Below, one piece after another: positions 5,803 to 7,204 of a stretch of 7,204 nt of DNA (position 1 is the first letter of the stretch; the number at the start of each line of letters is the position of its first letter). The position numbers and the translations under genes were made by a program. Location: the NCBI GenBank assembly GCA_019104905.1, contig JAHRXB010000181.1:1-7204 (forward strand). The letters are read 5' to 3'. The DNA is from Bdellovibrio sp. GTDB taxonomy: Bacteria > Bdellovibrionota > Bdellovibrionia > Bdellovibrionales > Bdellovibrionaceae. Under the pieces are notes generated by a model. The model did no database searches and was not told the DNA's origin. It saw only the letters and a list, made by a program, of their open reading frames with translations.

Positions 5803-6477
5803 ATGATCGAGCTTAAAAATGTTGTCAAAACATACGAAACTGGAAAGACATTTGTTGAAGCGCTAAAAGGTGTGAATTACACATTCAAGAAGTCGGATTT
5901 TGTTCTTATTCGTGGTCCTTCAGGCTCAGGTAAATCGACACTTCTAAATATTGTAGGTCTTTTGGATAATCCTACTGAGGGGGATGTCTATTTGAACGGA
6001 CAGAGGGTCAGTTATGACGACTTTGATGAATTGGCGACGCTTCGGTCAAAGACGATTTCCTTCATCTTTCAATCATTCAATCTCAATCCGGTTCTGACGG
6101 TGGAAGAAAACGTTATGGTGCCTTTGATGATACGAAAAGATATTTCCCGCGAAGAGAAAAAGCGTCGCGTGATCGATTGGATCACAAAAACGGGACTTTT
6201 TGATCATCGACACCATCGTCCTGATGAACTCTCAGGTGGACAACGACAGAGGGTTGCTATCGCGCGGGCGATGGTTACAGAGCCCGAAATTGTCATAGCT
6301 GACGAGCCTACAGCGAACCTGGATTCGAAAACGACACGCTCGATTTTAGAGTTTATGAAACAGCTTAACGAAGAAAAGAAAGTGACTTTTTTGTTTGCAA
6401 CCCATGATCCTGTTCTTGATGAGTTTGCAAAGACTCGCGTGCAGATCAAAGACGGGGTTCTCAGTCAGGTGGAATAG
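5803..6477 (+). CDS. ABC transporter ATPase, LolD/MacB type
   Basis: The 224-residue protein carries every ABC ATPase motif: Walker A GPSGSGKST (38-46), Q-loop Q90 in FIFQSFNL, signature LSGGQ (143-147), Walker B IVIADEP (163-169) with catalytic E168, D-loop ANLD (171-174) and switch H201. Length and motif spelling fit the LolD/FtsE/MacB ATPase group, which pairs with FtsX-type permeases, so it should drive the permease at the head of this operon from the cytoplasmic side. The open frame extends upstream to 5677, but that part overlaps the barrel gene and is not related to the family; ATG 5803, preceded by GGGAGG (5793-5798), is the real start and begins MIELKNVVKTY as expected. The gap to the barrel gene is 10 nt. 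The ATPase is placed fourth rather than beside the permease, an unusual order. Confidence 0.95.
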   Translation: MIELKNVVKTYETGKTFVEALKGVNYTFKKSDFVLIRGPSGSGKSTLLNIVGLLDNPTEGDVYLNGQRVSYDDFDELATLRSKTISFIFQSFNLNPVLTVEENVMVPLMIRKDISREEKKRRVIDWITKTGLFDHRHHRPDELSGGQRQRVAIARAMVTEPEIVIADEPTANLDSKTTRSILEFMKQLNEEKKVTFLFATHDPVLDEFAKTRVQIKDGVLSQVE

Positions 6478-6486
6478 GAGGGGATC

Positions 6487-7155
6487 GTGATTATCATTCA
6501 AAAGCTTTTAACGGGGAAACCAGCTCCTTTGAGTCATGAACCATCTGTCGTGACCGCTATAAGACGGAGTGAAGTCGACGAGCTTCGCGTTTTTATGGAT
6601 CACATTGCGGGGGATGAAGTTGCAAATAAGCAGCATCATGGCGGCTTGGCGCGCGTTCTTCATCATTATCCGGGAGAGCACTACGCATTTTGGAAGAGTT
6701 GCTATCCCGACAAACAGTTTCCATTGGGAAGCCTCGGCGAAAACCTAACAACACTGGGTATTCTTGAACAAGATATCTGTATTGGCGATGTTTTCAGAAT
6801 CGGCACTGTCCTTTGTTCAGTGACAGAGCCTCGCAAACCTTGTTTTACTCTCAATCATCATTTTCAGGTCCCCGGCTTTGCCCGAGTCGTGCAAAACGAG
6901 CTTAGAACAGGATGGTTCTATAAGATTCTTGAGCCGGGAGTTGTCCGTCTTGGCGACACGATAGCTCTTCAAGAACGATCTTATCCTGAGCTGAATGTGA
7001 GGGATTGTGTTGAAGCGTTGTTGGTAGAATTTCGTCGTGACGTGCTAGAGCGCATGAGTGTGAATCCGTCTCTTTCGTCGAATTGGCGAGGGCCTGCGCA
7101 AGAGGCTCTGGTGAAGGGTGTTTTGCCCGATGGGAGTCGCCGTCTTGGGGAGTAA
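6487..7155 (+). CDS. MOSC domain protein, YiiM type
   Basis: The 222-residue protein fits the YiiM branch of MOSC proteins in length and motifs: KQHHGGLARVLHHYP (48-62), GSLGENLTTLGILEQDICIGD (81-101), and TEPRKPCF (113-120), where C119 is the conserved cysteine expected to bind the molybdenum of the cofactor. Residues 165-220 correspond to the C-terminal 3-alpha domain. In E. coli YiiM reduces N-hydroxylated compounds such as 6-hydroxylaminopurine; a similar soluble detoxifying reductase is likely here. The start is GTG 6487; AGGAGGGG (6476-6483) overlaps the ATPase stop codon, and the gap is 9 nt, so it is probably co-transcribed and coupled. Whether it serves the transport route, or only shares its inducer, cannot be told. 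Confidence 0.9.
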   Translation: MIIIQKLLTGKPAPLSHEPSVVTAIRRSEVDELRVFMDHIAGDEVANKQHHGGLARVLHHYPGEHYAFWKSCYPDKQFPLGSLGENLTTLGILEQDICIGDVFRIGTVLCSVTEPRKPCFTLNHHFQVPGFARVVQNELRTGWFYKILEPGVVRLGDTIALQERSYPELNVRDCVEALLVEFRRDVLERMSVNPSLSSNWRGPAQEALVKGVLPDGSRRLGE

Positions 7156-7204
7156 AAATTATTTTGCCAGGGTGTATTTTCTAGGCAACGGCATCGATCG
7201 GGTG
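7156..7204. other. End of window after the MOSC gene
   Basis: The 49 bases after the MOSC stop codon contain no clear terminator. TTGCC and GGCAA around 7164-7184 could pair over a long loop, but no T-run follows. The end of the operon may lie outside the window. Confidence 0.35.

Overview
The window comes from a Gram-negative bacterium of medium G+C. It encodes an outer-membrane beta-barrel, a LolA-like periplasmic carrier and two proteins with Sec signal peptides, all of which require an outer membrane. The strong AGGAGG-type ribosome sites and codon usage are compatible with the Bdellovibrionota or other former deltaproteobacteria, but that placement is an impression and no marker here proves it.

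Left part (1-1610). A minus-strand gene that runs off the left edge encodes an exported S51/cyanophycinase-like hydrolase. A complete tRNA-Leu(UAA) with encoded CCA follows on the plus strand. The roughly 700 bp after the tRNA is gene-poor and looks like a scar. The last bases of the tRNA plus its flank occur again as a 13-bp direct repeat at 1552-1564. An overlapping stretch occurs as an exact 22-bp inverted copy at 1001-1022. Between the direct repeats lies only a short MerR-type DNA-binding protein without an effector domain. This fits a decayed element that once integrated at the tRNA 3' end.

Central and right part (1611-7155). A TetR-family regulator on the minus strand faces a plus-strand operon. 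Between them are two identical 20-bp palindromes whose start points are 35 bp apart, placed over the likely promoter, so they are probably the operators of the regulator. The operon encodes an FtsX/MacB-type ABC permease, a LolA-like periplasmic protein, an unrecognised outer-membrane beta-barrel, the matching ABC ATPase, and a YiiM-type MOSC protein.

The first four operon genes cover every compartment from cytoplasm to outer membrane. I infer a Lol-like trans-envelope route: ATPase and permease would extract a lipid or lipoprotein from the inner membrane, the LolA-like protein would carry it, and the barrel would receive or export it. The TetR protein would probably switch the route on in response to a small hydrophobic ligand. 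The MOSC gene is joined by a 9-nt gap, and its functional link to transport is uncertain. The operon with its twin operators is the most interesting part of the window.
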